Of a stretch of 7,376 nt of DNA, positions 1 to 5,287 are shown one piece after another. Made by a program: the position numbers and the translations under genes. The notes below the pieces were generated by a model. It did not search any database. It was not told the DNA's origin and saw nothing but the letters and a program-made list of their open reading frames with translations. Source of the DNA: Gorillibacterium sp. (GTDB lineage Bacteria > Bacillota > Bacilli > Paenibacillales > NBRC-103111). The number at the start of each line of letters is the position of its first letter. Within the stretch, counting starts at the first letter, position 1. The DNA is taken from NCBI GenBank assembly GCA_014380705.1, contig JACMJI010000077.1, positions 1 through 7,376 of the forward strand, written 5' to 3'.

Positions 1-61
1 AACGCAACGCGCGCTCACTCCCCGGCCAGCGGCAACGCACTCCACCCCTGCCCAAAACTAC

Positions 62-946
62 CTATAGCTTGACTTCGTGCTCGCTCCACGCCCAAAACTT
101 GCTGGAAAGCTGCGGGTCTTTGACCTTATCGGGCAAAGGGGTTAACTGCTTTTTATAGAAATACTCGCCACTAATCTCCTTTACCTCTGCGCTTGTTGCT
201 AGGTAAACAGCCGTTTCTGCCCCTTGGGCGGGCGTAAGAAAAAAAGGACGCAGCATAGCGAGGATCGTTTTGCCAAAGCCCGTCTGTCGATCTACTCCAA
301 TACTTGTCCCTACTGCTCCTGGATGCAAACAGTTGGTTGTTGCTGTTGAACCCTTCAGACGTACAGCTAACTCCCTGGTAAACAGAATGTTCGCAAGTTT
401 GGATTGAGCATATCCTTTGGCGATATTAAAGCCCTTTGTCAGGTGAGGATCTTCGAAATGAATACGACCTACCTTGTAGGCACCTGAGGAAACGTTAATG
501 ATTCGTCCTTCAGGTGAGCGTTCTAAGGCGGGGAGCAGGAGATTAGTCAGCAGAAAATGGCCGAGGTGATTGACGCCGAGCATAACCTCAAAGCCGTCCT
601 CTGTTATTTCTCTTCTTAGGGAGGCAACACCGGCATTGTTTACTAGAACGTCAAGTCCCGTGTATTTCTCGTTAAAAGCTGCGGCAAACTTACGTATGCT
701 AGTCAAAGAACCTAGATCTAGAATCATAAGCTCAATAGAAGTGGAGCCACTTCGACGAATCGCCTCCCCTCTCGCTGCTTCCCCGCGTTGCGCACTGCGG
801 CAGGCCATAATTACACGTGCTCCCTTCCGGGCTAGTTCAATGGTTGTGGCCAGTCCCATTCCTGAATTGGCACCAGTGACAATGACTGTTTTGTCATTCA
901 TCACTCCGTAGGGATCGGGTTTGATGATCTTTGTCGTTTCCATCAC
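62..946 (-). CDS. Short-chain dehydrogenase/reductase (retinol dehydrogenase-like SDR)
   Basis: A 294-residue NAD(P)-dependent oxidoreductase, presumably cytosolic. The Rossmann motif TGANSGMG is at residues 24-31, NNAG at 103-106, the catalytic serine in NVSSG at about 153-154, and the catalytic YAQSK (Tyr179, Lys183) is followed by LANILFTREL, a run typical of the retinol dehydrogenase/WWOX-like branch. HPGAVGTS at 208-215 is the usual PG motif after the active site. Arg50 at the end of the second beta strand suggests NADP(H) preference (inference). Length is normal for the family and no key residue is missing. The substrate cannot be told. The start is GTG at 946 or ATG at 943; the ribosome binding site AAAGGAG (960-954 on the minus strand) lies 7 nt from the GTG and 10 nt from the ATG, so either works. 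The gene is transcribed alone and leftward, and a repeat array lies just upstream. No terminator is seen in the 61 bp left after the stop. Confidence 0.93.
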   Translation of the reverse strand: MMETTKIIKPDPYGVMNDKTVIVTGANSGMGLATTIELARKGARVIMACRSAQRGEAARGEAIRRSGSTSIELMILDLGSLTSIRKFAAAFNEKYTGLDVLVNNAGVASLRREITEDGFEVMLGVNHLGHFLLTNLLLPALERSPEGRIINVSSGAYKVGRIHFEDPHLTKGFNIAKGYAQSKLANILFTRELAVRLKGSTATTNCLHPGAVGTSIGVDRQTGFGKTILAMLRPFFLTPAQGAETAVYLATSAEVKEISGEYFYKKQLTPLPDKVKDPQLSSKFWAWSEHEVKL

Positions 947-995
947 TTGATAGCTCCTTTACTATTAATGAACGCCATCCTATCGTTCTCTAGTT

Positions 996-1102
996 GTTGA
1001 TATTTGCAAGGCAATGTTAAACCAACTGTTGATATTTGCAAGGCTATGTTAAACTCAACTGTTGATATTTGCAAGGCTATGACTCAACCGTTCAAATTTG
1101 CA
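996..1102. repeat. Four-copy direct repeat array between divergent genes
   Basis: The core GTTGATATTTGCAAGGC begins at 996, 1028 and 1061; a degenerate fourth copy, GTTCAAATTTGCA, begins at 1090. Copies two and three extend the match through CTATG. Spacings are 32, 33 and 29 bp, about three helical turns, so the copies would lie on roughly the same DNA face. The array ends 44 bp before the dehydrogenase ribosome binding site on one side and overlaps the -35 element of a rightward promoter on the other. The simplest reading is a cluster of operators for a regulator not encoded in this window. A plain tandem duplication without function cannot be excluded. Confidence 0.8.
1014..1074 (-). promoter_or_regulatory. 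Possible leftward promoters inside the repeat array
   Basis: Read on the minus strand, two repeat copies each contain TTGCAA (1074-1069 and 1041-1036) followed after 17 or 16 nt by TAACAT (1051-1046 and 1019-1014). These are four-of-six type matches to sigma-A boxes. They point toward the dehydrogenase gene and could drive it, with repeat sequence overlapping both boxes. The match is weak, and because it recurs with the repeat it may be coincidental. Confidence 0.3.
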
Positions 1103-1126
1103 GTGTACAACCATTCGCTCTATAAT
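1098..1126 (+). promoter_or_regulatory. Sigma-A-type promoter toward the YdeI-like gene
   Basis: TTGCAG (1098-1103) is followed by a 17-nt spacer and a perfect TATAAT (1121-1126), predicting a start near 1133. The -35 box overlaps the degenerate fourth repeat copy (1090-1102), so a repeat-binding protein could affect this promoter. The resulting transcript would have an unusually long untranslated leader, about 190 nt, before the start at 1326. Confidence 0.6.
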
Positions 1127-1325
1127 TAGGTTAATCCTATGGCTATACAGATAAAAAAGGATTATCCCATTCAAAAAAGTCATATCCCATTACAGTTTAT
1201 CATCCGATGAAAAACAGCGTGTCAGGGGTATTTACCATACCAAAACGTGAATAGCTACCATAGTCGACTGAAGAGATGAATTAAAAAATTTGTCAGCTGA
1301 TCAAAACTTGAAGAGGGTGCGCTTA
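1127..1325. other. Untranslated stretch before the YdeI-like gene, no gene recognised
   Basis: Together with the repeat array this is the only long gap between genes (947-1325). This part is AT-rich. It contains a short inverted repeat TAGG...CCTA just after the -10 box and a 9-bp direct repeat TATCCCATT at 1163-1171 and 1183-1191. A 23-codon ATG frame starts at 1139 but has no ribosome binding site. No convincing terminator, RNA gene or known riboswitch fold was seen. Confidence 0.5.
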
Positions 1326-1919
1326 ATGACGAATAGTAGTATGAACCCTAAGGTTGATGAATTTATAACTAAAGCCAAGAAGTGGCAGGAAGAATATAAG
1401 AAGTTGAGAAATATCGTTCTTGAGTGTGAGCTGACCGAGGAATTTAAGTGGATGCACCCTTGTTACACATTTGAGAAGAGCAACATCGTTTTAATACATG
1501 GATTTAAAGAATATTGTGCGCTTTTGTTTCACAAAGGTGCCTTGTTACAGGATGCCCAGGGGATACTCATCCAACAAACGGAGAATGTACAGGCGGGGCG
1601 CCAAATTCGGTTCACAAATCTTCAAGAAATAGTTGAAATGGAAACCATCTTGAAAGCTTATATTCATGAGGCCATTGAAGTTGAAAAAGCCGGTTTGGAA
1701 GTGAGTTTCAAAAAAAATACAGAATACACCATTCCCGAAGAACTTCAAAATAAATTCGATGAAATCCCTGCATTGAAAACTGCTTTTGAAGCATTGACAC
1801 CGGGACGGCAAAGAGCCTACTTTCTTCATTTTTCTGAGCCCAAACAATCCAAAACTCGAGAGTCAAGGGTTGAAAAATATATGCAGCAAATTTTGGGTGG
1901 TAAGGGTTTAAATGATTAG
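1326..1919 (+). CDS. ydeI: YdeI/OmpD-associated family protein (DUF1801 type)
   Basis: A 197-residue protein that strongly resembles B. subtilis YdeI, from recall of the family. The N-terminal two thirds form the DUF1801 fold related to frataxin-like iron chaperones, with the stretch FKWMHPCYTF at 40-49 and NIVLIHGFKEYCALLFHKGA at 53-72. The C-terminal YdeI/OmpD-associated segment carries TPGRQRAYFLHFSEPKQSKT at 158-177, the family's most recognisable motif, followed by RxxRVEKYMQQIL. No signal peptide or membrane segment is seen, so it should be cytosolic. Its biochemical function is not established; a role in metal handling or stress is only inferred from the fold. The start at 1326 is chosen because AGAGGG (1312-1317) sits 8 nt upstream and the product then begins like its relatives (MTN...NPKVDEF); a TTG at 1290 would add 12 unlike residues. 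The gene is visibly more AT-rich than the ABC-F and hydrolase genes to its right. Confidence 0.88.
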   Translation: MTNSSMNPKVDEFITKAKKWQEEYKKLRNIVLECELTEEFKWMHPCYTFEKSNIVLIHGFKEYCALLFHKGALLQDAQGILIQQTENVQAGRQIRFTNLQEIVEMETILKAYIHEAIEVEKAGLEVSFKKNTEYTIPEELQNKFDEIPALKTAFEALTPGRQRAYFLHFSEPKQSKTRESRVEKYMQQILGGKGLND

Positions 1920-1957
1920 TCTCTTCGATAAAAAACAAAACAATTAAACTTCAAGAC

Positions 1958-1986
1958 TTGAGAGCAATTTCTTTATAGGCTATAAT
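1958..1986 (+). promoter_or_regulatory. Strong sigma-A-type promoter of the ABC-F leader
   Basis: TTGAGA (1958-1963), a 17-nt spacer and a perfect TATAAT (1981-1986) predict transcription from about 1992-1993. It lies 39 bp after the YdeI-like stop codon with no terminator between, so read-through from that gene is also possible. The distance from the predicted start to the ABC-F start codon is about 290 nt, nearly all of it accounted for by the leader elements listed separately. Confidence 0.8.
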
Positions 1987-2031
1987 CAACATTGAAGTTA
2001 ACCTAGACGTTAACAAAGGAGGTGAGTAGGA

Positions 2032-2175
2032 GTGAATCTCGAATTCGCGAACGACCGTATTAGCCAGCTTCCCATTGCGATGGCTGGCATCGTTCACACA
2101 ATTAAGGTGTACGGGAGAGGTCTGTCCATTTTTGACCATACTGTTTCACCATTCGAGAAAAGACTCCTACTCTAA
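2032..2175 (+). CDS. 47-codon leader peptide upstream of the ABC-F gene
   Basis: Starts at GTG 2032 and stops at TAA 2173-2175. It is preceded by AAAGGAGGTGA (2015-2025), an 11-nt perfect match to the expected 16S rRNA 3' end, 6 nt before the start. The peptide begins MNLEFANDRISQLPIAMAGI and ends FEKRLLL; no family is recognised, and it shows neither a signal peptide nor a transmembrane segment. The stop is 24 nt before the terminator stem and about 108 nt before the ABC-F start. Its Shine-Dalgarno and start codon are one strand of the long leader stem, and its stop codon lies in the other strand. The likely job is cis-regulatory: ribosome progress or stalling on it would change leader folding. 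A functional product of its own is possible but unsupported. Confidence 0.65.
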   Translation: MNLEFANDRISQLPIAMAGIVHTIKVYGRGLSIFDHTVSPFEKRLLL

Positions 2176-2199
2176 CCTCAACCGGATGTTCGTCCAGTA

Positions 2200-2230
2200 G
2201 AGCCGTGGGAATTTTCCTGCGGTTCTTTTT
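2200..2230 (+). terminator. Intrinsic terminator (attenuator) before the ABC-F gene
   Basis: Stem GAGCCGTGGG (2200-2209) pairs over 10 bp, including three G-T wobbles, with CCTGCGGTTC (2216-2225) around the loop AATTTT, and is followed directly by TTTTT (2226-2230). It stands between the leader ORF and the ABC-F ribosome binding site, where a terminator makes sense only if termination is conditional. In the absence of an inducer most transcripts would be expected to end near 2230. Confidence 0.78.
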
Positions 2231-2260
2231 AATGCGAAATGTACCTGGAGGAAAGTGGGA

Positions 2261-2276
2261 GATCCTGAGGAGGATC
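2261..2276 (+). promoter_or_regulatory. ABC-F ribosome binding site inside a small hairpin
   Basis: AGGAGG (2268-2273) lies 9 nt before ATG 2283 and decides this start. The surrounding sequence GATCCT-GAGG-AGGATC (2261-2276) can close a perfect 6-bp hairpin with a 4-nt loop that takes half of the Shine-Dalgarno into its 3' arm and the other half into its loop. This may add a translational layer of control, although the hairpin is modest in strength. Confidence 0.6.
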
Positions 2277-2279
2277 ATT

Positions 2280-2296
2280 CTAATGATAATCATTAG
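2280..2296. repeat. 17-bp perfect palindrome over the ABC-F start codon
   Basis: CTAATGAT-A-ATCATTAG is a perfect 8-1-8 inverted repeat that contains the ATG. It resembles a Fur box: aligned without gaps to the classical 19-bp consensus GATAATGATAATCATTATC it matches at 16 positions. The sequence also simply encodes Met-Ile-Ile-Ile-Ser, so the similarity could be accidental. In RNA it could form a weak A-U-rich hairpin that holds the start codon. Confidence 0.45.
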
Positions 2297-4262
2297 CTGC
2301 CAACAAGTAAAAAAATATCACGGAGCCCAAGTAGCTCTAGAAAATATAACAATGGAATTGCACGCTGGCGAGCGCGCAGGCTTAATCGGGTTAAATGGAA
2401 GTGGAAAGTCAACATTACTTCAATTGATCAGCGGTTCATCTCAACCTGATGAAGGACAGCTAGCGATTAAAAAAGGAACACGGATCGGCCATCTTGCCCA
2501 GATTCAAGCAGGAGAGGATGGCGGCACAGTCTATGACGTTTTAGCTGCTGGTTATCAGGAGCTACGGGAGTGCCAAGGTCGAATGAAGGCTATGGAGCAA
2601 CAGATGCAGAACATGAGTGATGATCACCAGTTAAGTGATTTACTTAGTCGCTACGCGGATTTACAGGAACGATTTGAGCGAGAAGGCGGCTACGGAATGG
2701 AAGCCCGTATTCGGCAGATTGCTGCTGGACTTGGCATTCGTACGGACCGCTTTGATCATTTGTTCCAATCGCTTTCGGGTGGTGAGAAAACGAAGGTAGC
2801 GCTCGCTGCGCTTTTGATAGAACAACCTGATGTGCTGCTGCTGGATGAACCGACCAATCACCTGGATTTACATGGGGTGGAGTGGCTTGAAGGGTTTCTT
2901 AATGCGTATAACGGAACCTGTCTGATTGTCTCTCACGACCGGTACTTTTTAGACCGGGTCGTAACGAGGGTCATTGAACTTGAGGATGGGGAAGCCTTCC
3001 TCTATGCAGCTAATTACTCTGGTTATATAAGGGAGAAGGAAGCGCGACTGCTTCGTGAATTTGCCGATTACCAAGAGCAGCAGAAGAAAATCCGTAAAAT
3101 GCGTGAAGCTATTAAACAGTTGCAGGAATGGGGAGGGATTGGTGGAGATAAGCGGTTTTTTACTCGTGCGGCTTCGATGCAGAGGGCGCTTGAACGGATG
3201 GAAAAGTTGAAACGTCCGGTTCTCGATAGAAAAGCAGCTGGCTTTGATTGGCAGTCGGCAGGCCGGTCGGGTCGTAAAGTCGTCTTCTTTGAGGGAATAT
3301 GCAAAGGATATGGTGACAGAGTCGTGTTGGAAAAAGCGGCAGGAACACTCGAATATGGGGAGAAGCTGGCTCTTGTCGGTGCGAATGGTTCCGGAAAAAC
3401 AACACTATTTAAGCTGCTCATGCAGGAAACCCTTCCTGACAGCGGTGAACTTACACTTGGAGCACAGGTCGAGGTTGGCTATTTGGCCCAAGAGGAGCTC
3501 CCTTCGACGGAGAAGGAAAGTGTTCTGGCCTTCTTTCGACGGGAGGCAGCACTAGAAGAGGGAGAAGCCAGGGGGCGTTTAGCTCGCTATTTGTTCTTTG
3601 GTGCAGATGTTTTCAAGTCAGTCGCTGCTCTTTCAGGCGGTGAATGGACACGACTGCGACTTGCCCTGCTCATGGAACGCAAACCAAACCTGCTGTTGCT
3701 GGATGAACCCACCAATCATCTTGATATTGCATCTAGAGAGGCGTTGGAGGAAGCATTGGATGATTTTCCAGGTACCATTCTAGCTATTTCCCATGATCGA
3801 TATTTTATTAACAAATTAGCTAAGAGGATATGGGAGCTTAAAGCAGGCCAAATTACCTCCTACATCGGAAACTTTGATGATTACAAGGAAAAAAGCAGTC
3901 AACGCAATGCATTAAGCCAATTGGATCGAGAACCCATGAAGACAGGCATTCCTCTTGGATTAACTGAGAATGAGAAGAAAAACCAACGGAAGCCTGCGAA
4001 ACAATCAGAAGCTATCGATCGCGGCCAACTTGAACAAGGTATACACCAACAAGCTATCGATCGCGGCCAACTTGAACAAGGTATACACCAACTAGAGGAA
4101 CAATTGTCCATGGTTGACGCCCAGTTGAGTGCGGACAGTGAACTAAATACGGATGCTGCTGGAAGTTCTACTACTGAGTTAGAAGCACAATGGTCGAAAC
4201 GTGAGGCGATTAGGATTGAGTTGGATCGGCTGTATGAGGCATGGATGGCGGGGGAGGAATGA
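2283..4262 (+). CDS. ABC-F ATPase, probable ribosomal protection (antibiotic resistance) protein
   Basis: A 659-residue soluble protein with two ATPase domains and no membrane domain. Domain 1 has Walker A GLNGSGKST (36-44), signature LSGGE (164-168), Walker B LLLDEP (185-190) with catalytic Glu189, and switch SHDR (217-220). Domain 2 has Walker A GANGSGKTT (366-374), LSGGEWTR (450-457), LLLLDEPTNHLD (470-481) with Glu475, and SHDR (503-506). The interdomain linker (about 245-320), with GGDKRFFTRAASMQ, is the helical hairpin that ABC-F proteins insert into the ribosomal E site toward the peptidyl-transferase centre. A charged C-terminal extension (about 540-659) contains the perfect repeat. 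All catalytic residues are intact. Members of this type displace drugs such as lincosamides, streptogramins A, pleuromutilins or macrolides; housekeeping ABC-F factors (YdiF-like) are the alternative. The attenuator leader favours the resistance role. The start is ATG 2283, behind AGGAGG; the upstream GTG 2205 lies inside the terminator stem. Confidence 0.92.
   Translation: MIIISCQQVKKYHGAQVALENITMELHAGERAGLIGLNGSGKSTLLQLISGSSQPDEGQLAIKKGTRIGHLAQIQAGEDGGTVYDVLAAGYQELRECQGRMKAMEQQMQNMSDDHQLSDLLSRYADLQERFEREGGYGMEARIRQIAAGLGIRTDRFDHLFQSLSGGEKTKVALAALLIEQPDVLLLDEPTNHLDLHGVEWLEGFLNAYNGTCLIVSHDRYFLDRVVTRVIELEDGEAFLYAANYSGYIREKEARLLREFADYQEQQKKIRKMREAIKQLQEWGGIGGDKRFFTRAASMQRALERMEKLKRPVLDRKAAGFDWQSAGRSGRKVVFFEGICKGYGDRVVLEKAAGTLEYGEKLALVGANGSGKTTLFKLLMQETLPDSGELTLGAQVEVGYLAQEELPSTEKESVLAFFRREAALEEGEARGRLARYLFFGADVFKSVAALSGGEWTRLRLALLMERKPNLLLLDEPTNHLDIASREALEEALDDFPGTILAISHDRYFINKLAKRIWELKAGQITSYIGNFDDYKEKSSQRNALSQLDREPMKTGIPLGLTENEKKNQRKPAKQSEAIDRGQLEQGIHQQAIDRGQLEQGIHQLEEQLSMVDAQLSADSELNTDAAGSSTTELEAQWSKREAIRIELDRLYEAWMAGEE
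4009..4092 (+). repeat. Perfect 42-bp in-frame tandem duplication in the ABC-F gene
   Basis: 4009-4050 and 4051-4092 are identical over all 42 bases, adding 14 codons in frame. The two protein copies read AIDRGQLEQGIHQ at residues 577-589 and 591-603 of the ABC-F protein. They lie in the C-terminal extension, after both ATPase domains, in a region predicted to be helical or coiled coil. Complete identity, including synonymous positions, points to a recent slippage or duplication event. The reading frame is unaffected. Confidence 0.95.
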
Positions 4263-4278
4263 TTTCCTCCCGGCTTTT
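4252..4278 (+). terminator. Terminator-like hairpin across the ABC-F stop codon
   Basis: GGGAGGAA (4252-4259) pairs perfectly with TTCCTCCC (4264-4271) around the loop TGAT, which holds the stop codon TGA (4260-4262). GGC and then TTTT (4275-4278) follow. The T run is short and offset by 3 nt, so termination may be partial, leaving some read-through into the hydrolase gene. Confidence 0.6.
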
Positions 4279-4305
4279 AAGATCGGAGCGCCATTATGTT
4301 ATACT
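4277..4305 (+). promoter_or_regulatory. Possible weak promoter of the hydrolase gene
   Basis: TTAAGA (4277-4282), a 17-nt spacer and TATACT (4300-4305) sit between the terminator-like hairpin and the hydrolase start at 4345. The -10 box matches consensus at five of six positions, the -35 at four. The position is right for an independent transcript. Confidence 0.4.
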
Positions 4306-4344
4306 TGGTCGGTTAGATTAAGCAATGGGAGATGTTGGTTAGTT

Positions 4345-5280
4345 ATGGGATATTTTCTTGGTGGCTCTCTTATCATCCTTGTTTTGATTTGTGCTATTTT
4401 GCTTGGTGCGGGAAGCTATTTTTATAATTATGCGATTCTGCGTAAGAAGAAGACGTTCCTGCAAAGCAACCCTGATCTTGAAGGGGATGCAGGCTGGCGG
4501 GAAGGCACGATATGGTTTGAGGAAACGCCTTATAAGAAAACGAATTTGCGTACGCGGGATGGATTAAATCTATATGCCTATGAGCTTGAGGCGCCTAAGT
4601 CAACAGATAAAACAGTTATATTAGTACATGGATATGATAGCTTAGGTAAGGGGATGGGTGTGTTTGCTCAGCTTTACCATGAGGAGCTTGGTTATCATGT
4701 GCTTATGCCTGATCTGCGTGGGCACGGTGAAAGTGAAGGGAGCTATGTTGGCTTTGGCTGGCATGATCGCTTGGACCTGCTTCAGTGGATTAACCATGTT
4801 ATGGCCATAAGGGGAGAAGCTTGCCAAATCCTGCTTCATGGCGTATCAATGGGCGGGGGAACGGTACTGATGACAAGTGGTGAAGAGCTGCCTGTTCAAG
4901 TCAAAGGAATCATATCAGACTGTTCTTACAGCTCAGTCGGGGATATTCTAACCTATCAGATGAAACGAATGTTTAAGCTTCCTGCGTTCCCCTTGATTCC
5001 TGTAACTAGCCTGGTTTGTCGGAAGCGTGCGGGCTATTTCTTCCGTGAAGCATCTGCTGTTAAGCAAGTGCACAAAAACAAAAAGCCAATTTTGTTTATT
5101 CACGGTGAAGCGGACACCTTTGTGCCGGCAGAGATGGCACGTACACTCTTTGCTGCGACAGAAGCCTCAGATAAGAGGCTCTTCCTCGTTCCCGGGGCGG
5201 GTCATGCCAAAGCATTTTTTGCCGATCGAGCGGGTTATATAAGCCAGGTAAAGGACTTTATTACACAGTATATGAGTTGA
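4345..5280 (+). CDS. Membrane-anchored alpha/beta hydrolase (YqkD-like)
   Basis: A 311-residue serine hydrolase. An N-terminal hydrophobic segment (about residues 4-25) is followed by RKKK (33-36), so it is tethered to the membrane; by the positive-inside rule the catalytic domain may face the cytoplasm, but this is uncertain. The hydrolase fold shows HGYDS (95-99, oxyanion region), DLRGHGES (123-130), nucleophile elbow GVSMGG with Ser168, the acid in GEADTFVP (Asp257) and the base in GAGHAKA (His287). The triad is complete. Layout and length match B. subtilis YqkD and related uncharacterised esterase/peptidase-like proteins; the substrate is unknown. The start is ATG 4345, giving the expected membrane anchor at the N terminus; its ribosome binding site is poor (GGGAG, 4328-4332, about 12 nt away). 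Upstream in-frame codons overlap the ABC-F gene and encode nothing family-like. The gene ends 7 bp from the stop of the convergent regulator gene. Confidence 0.88.
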   Translation: MGYFLGGSLIILVLICAILLGAGSYFYNYAILRKKKTFLQSNPDLEGDAGWREGTIWFEETPYKKTNLRTRDGLNLYAYELEAPKSTDKTVILVHGYDSLGKGMGVFAQLYHEELGYHVLMPDLRGHGESEGSYVGFGWHDRLDLLQWINHVMAIRGEACQILLHGVSMGGGTVLMTSGEELPVQVKGIISDCSYSSVGDILTYQMKRMFKLPAFPLIPVTSLVCRKRAGYFFREASAVKQVHKNKKPILFIHGEADTFVPAEMARTLFAATEASDKRLFLVPGAGHAKAFFADRAGYISQVKDFITQYMS

Positions 5281-5287
5281 GCGTTCA

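Larger units (their letters stand above)
1993..2230 (+). promoter_or_regulatory. Structured attenuator leader of the ABC-F gene
   Basis: Seen in the sequence: a 5' hairpin GTTAAC-CTAGAC-GTTAAC (1997-2014); a long stem with strands 2019-2044 and 2151-2179; two hairpins inside it; then an intrinsic terminator at 2200-2230. The long stem has three segments: GAGGT with ACCTC (5 bp, 2-nt bulge), GAGTAGGAGT with ACTCCTACTC (10 bp), and TCTCGAAT with ATTCGAGA (8 bp) across a 3x4 internal loop. Hairpin A pairs GAACGA (2049-2054) with TCGTTC (2090-2095) and GCCAGC (2063-2068) with GCTGGC (2083-2088). A weaker hairpin B pairs GGTG (2106-2109) with CACC (2147-2150) and GGTC (2119-2122) with GACC (2134-2137). 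The stem encloses the leader ORF from its Shine-Dalgarno to its stop codon. Resistance ABC-F genes such as vmlR and lmo0919 are known to be controlled by leader attenuation with small ORFs, so the same role is inferred here. The competing antiterminator pairing is not identified with confidence. Confidence 0.72.

Noticed and set aside
570..911. Plus-strand frame inside the dehydrogenase gene
   Set aside because: It is the antisense shadow of a gene with intact SDR motifs and has no start signals.
996..1102. CRISPR array
   Set aside because: Copies are too few, the period (29-33 bp) leaves only short conserved spacers, one copy is degenerate, and no cas gene is present.
1139..1210. Small 23-codon ORF in the YdeI-like leader
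   Set aside because: There is no ribosome binding site upstream of its ATG, no recognisable product and no coding-like features.
1993..2230. A known metabolite riboswitch or T-box
   Set aside because: I see no conserved T-box sequence (such as UGGNACC) and no core I can match to a common riboswitch class; the strong Shine-Dalgarno and full-length ORF within the structure favour a translation-sensing leader.
2205..2282. Longer ABC-F reading frame starting at GTG 2205 or ATG 2232
   Set aside because: Both starts lack a ribosome binding site, the first lies inside the terminator stem, and the added residues do not look like an ABC-F N terminus. ATG 2283 has AGGAGG at good spacing and begins the first beta strand.
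1951..2293. Minus-strand reading frames across the ABC-F leader
   Set aside because: They run antisense to the promoter, leader ORF and terminator, have no convincing ribosome binding site, and their products resemble nothing known.
4201..4344. Hydrolase start at 4201, overlapping the ABC-F 3' end
   Set aside because: The 48 extra residues are a frame-shifted reading of the ABC-F tail, and they would bury the membrane anchor that normally begins the protein.
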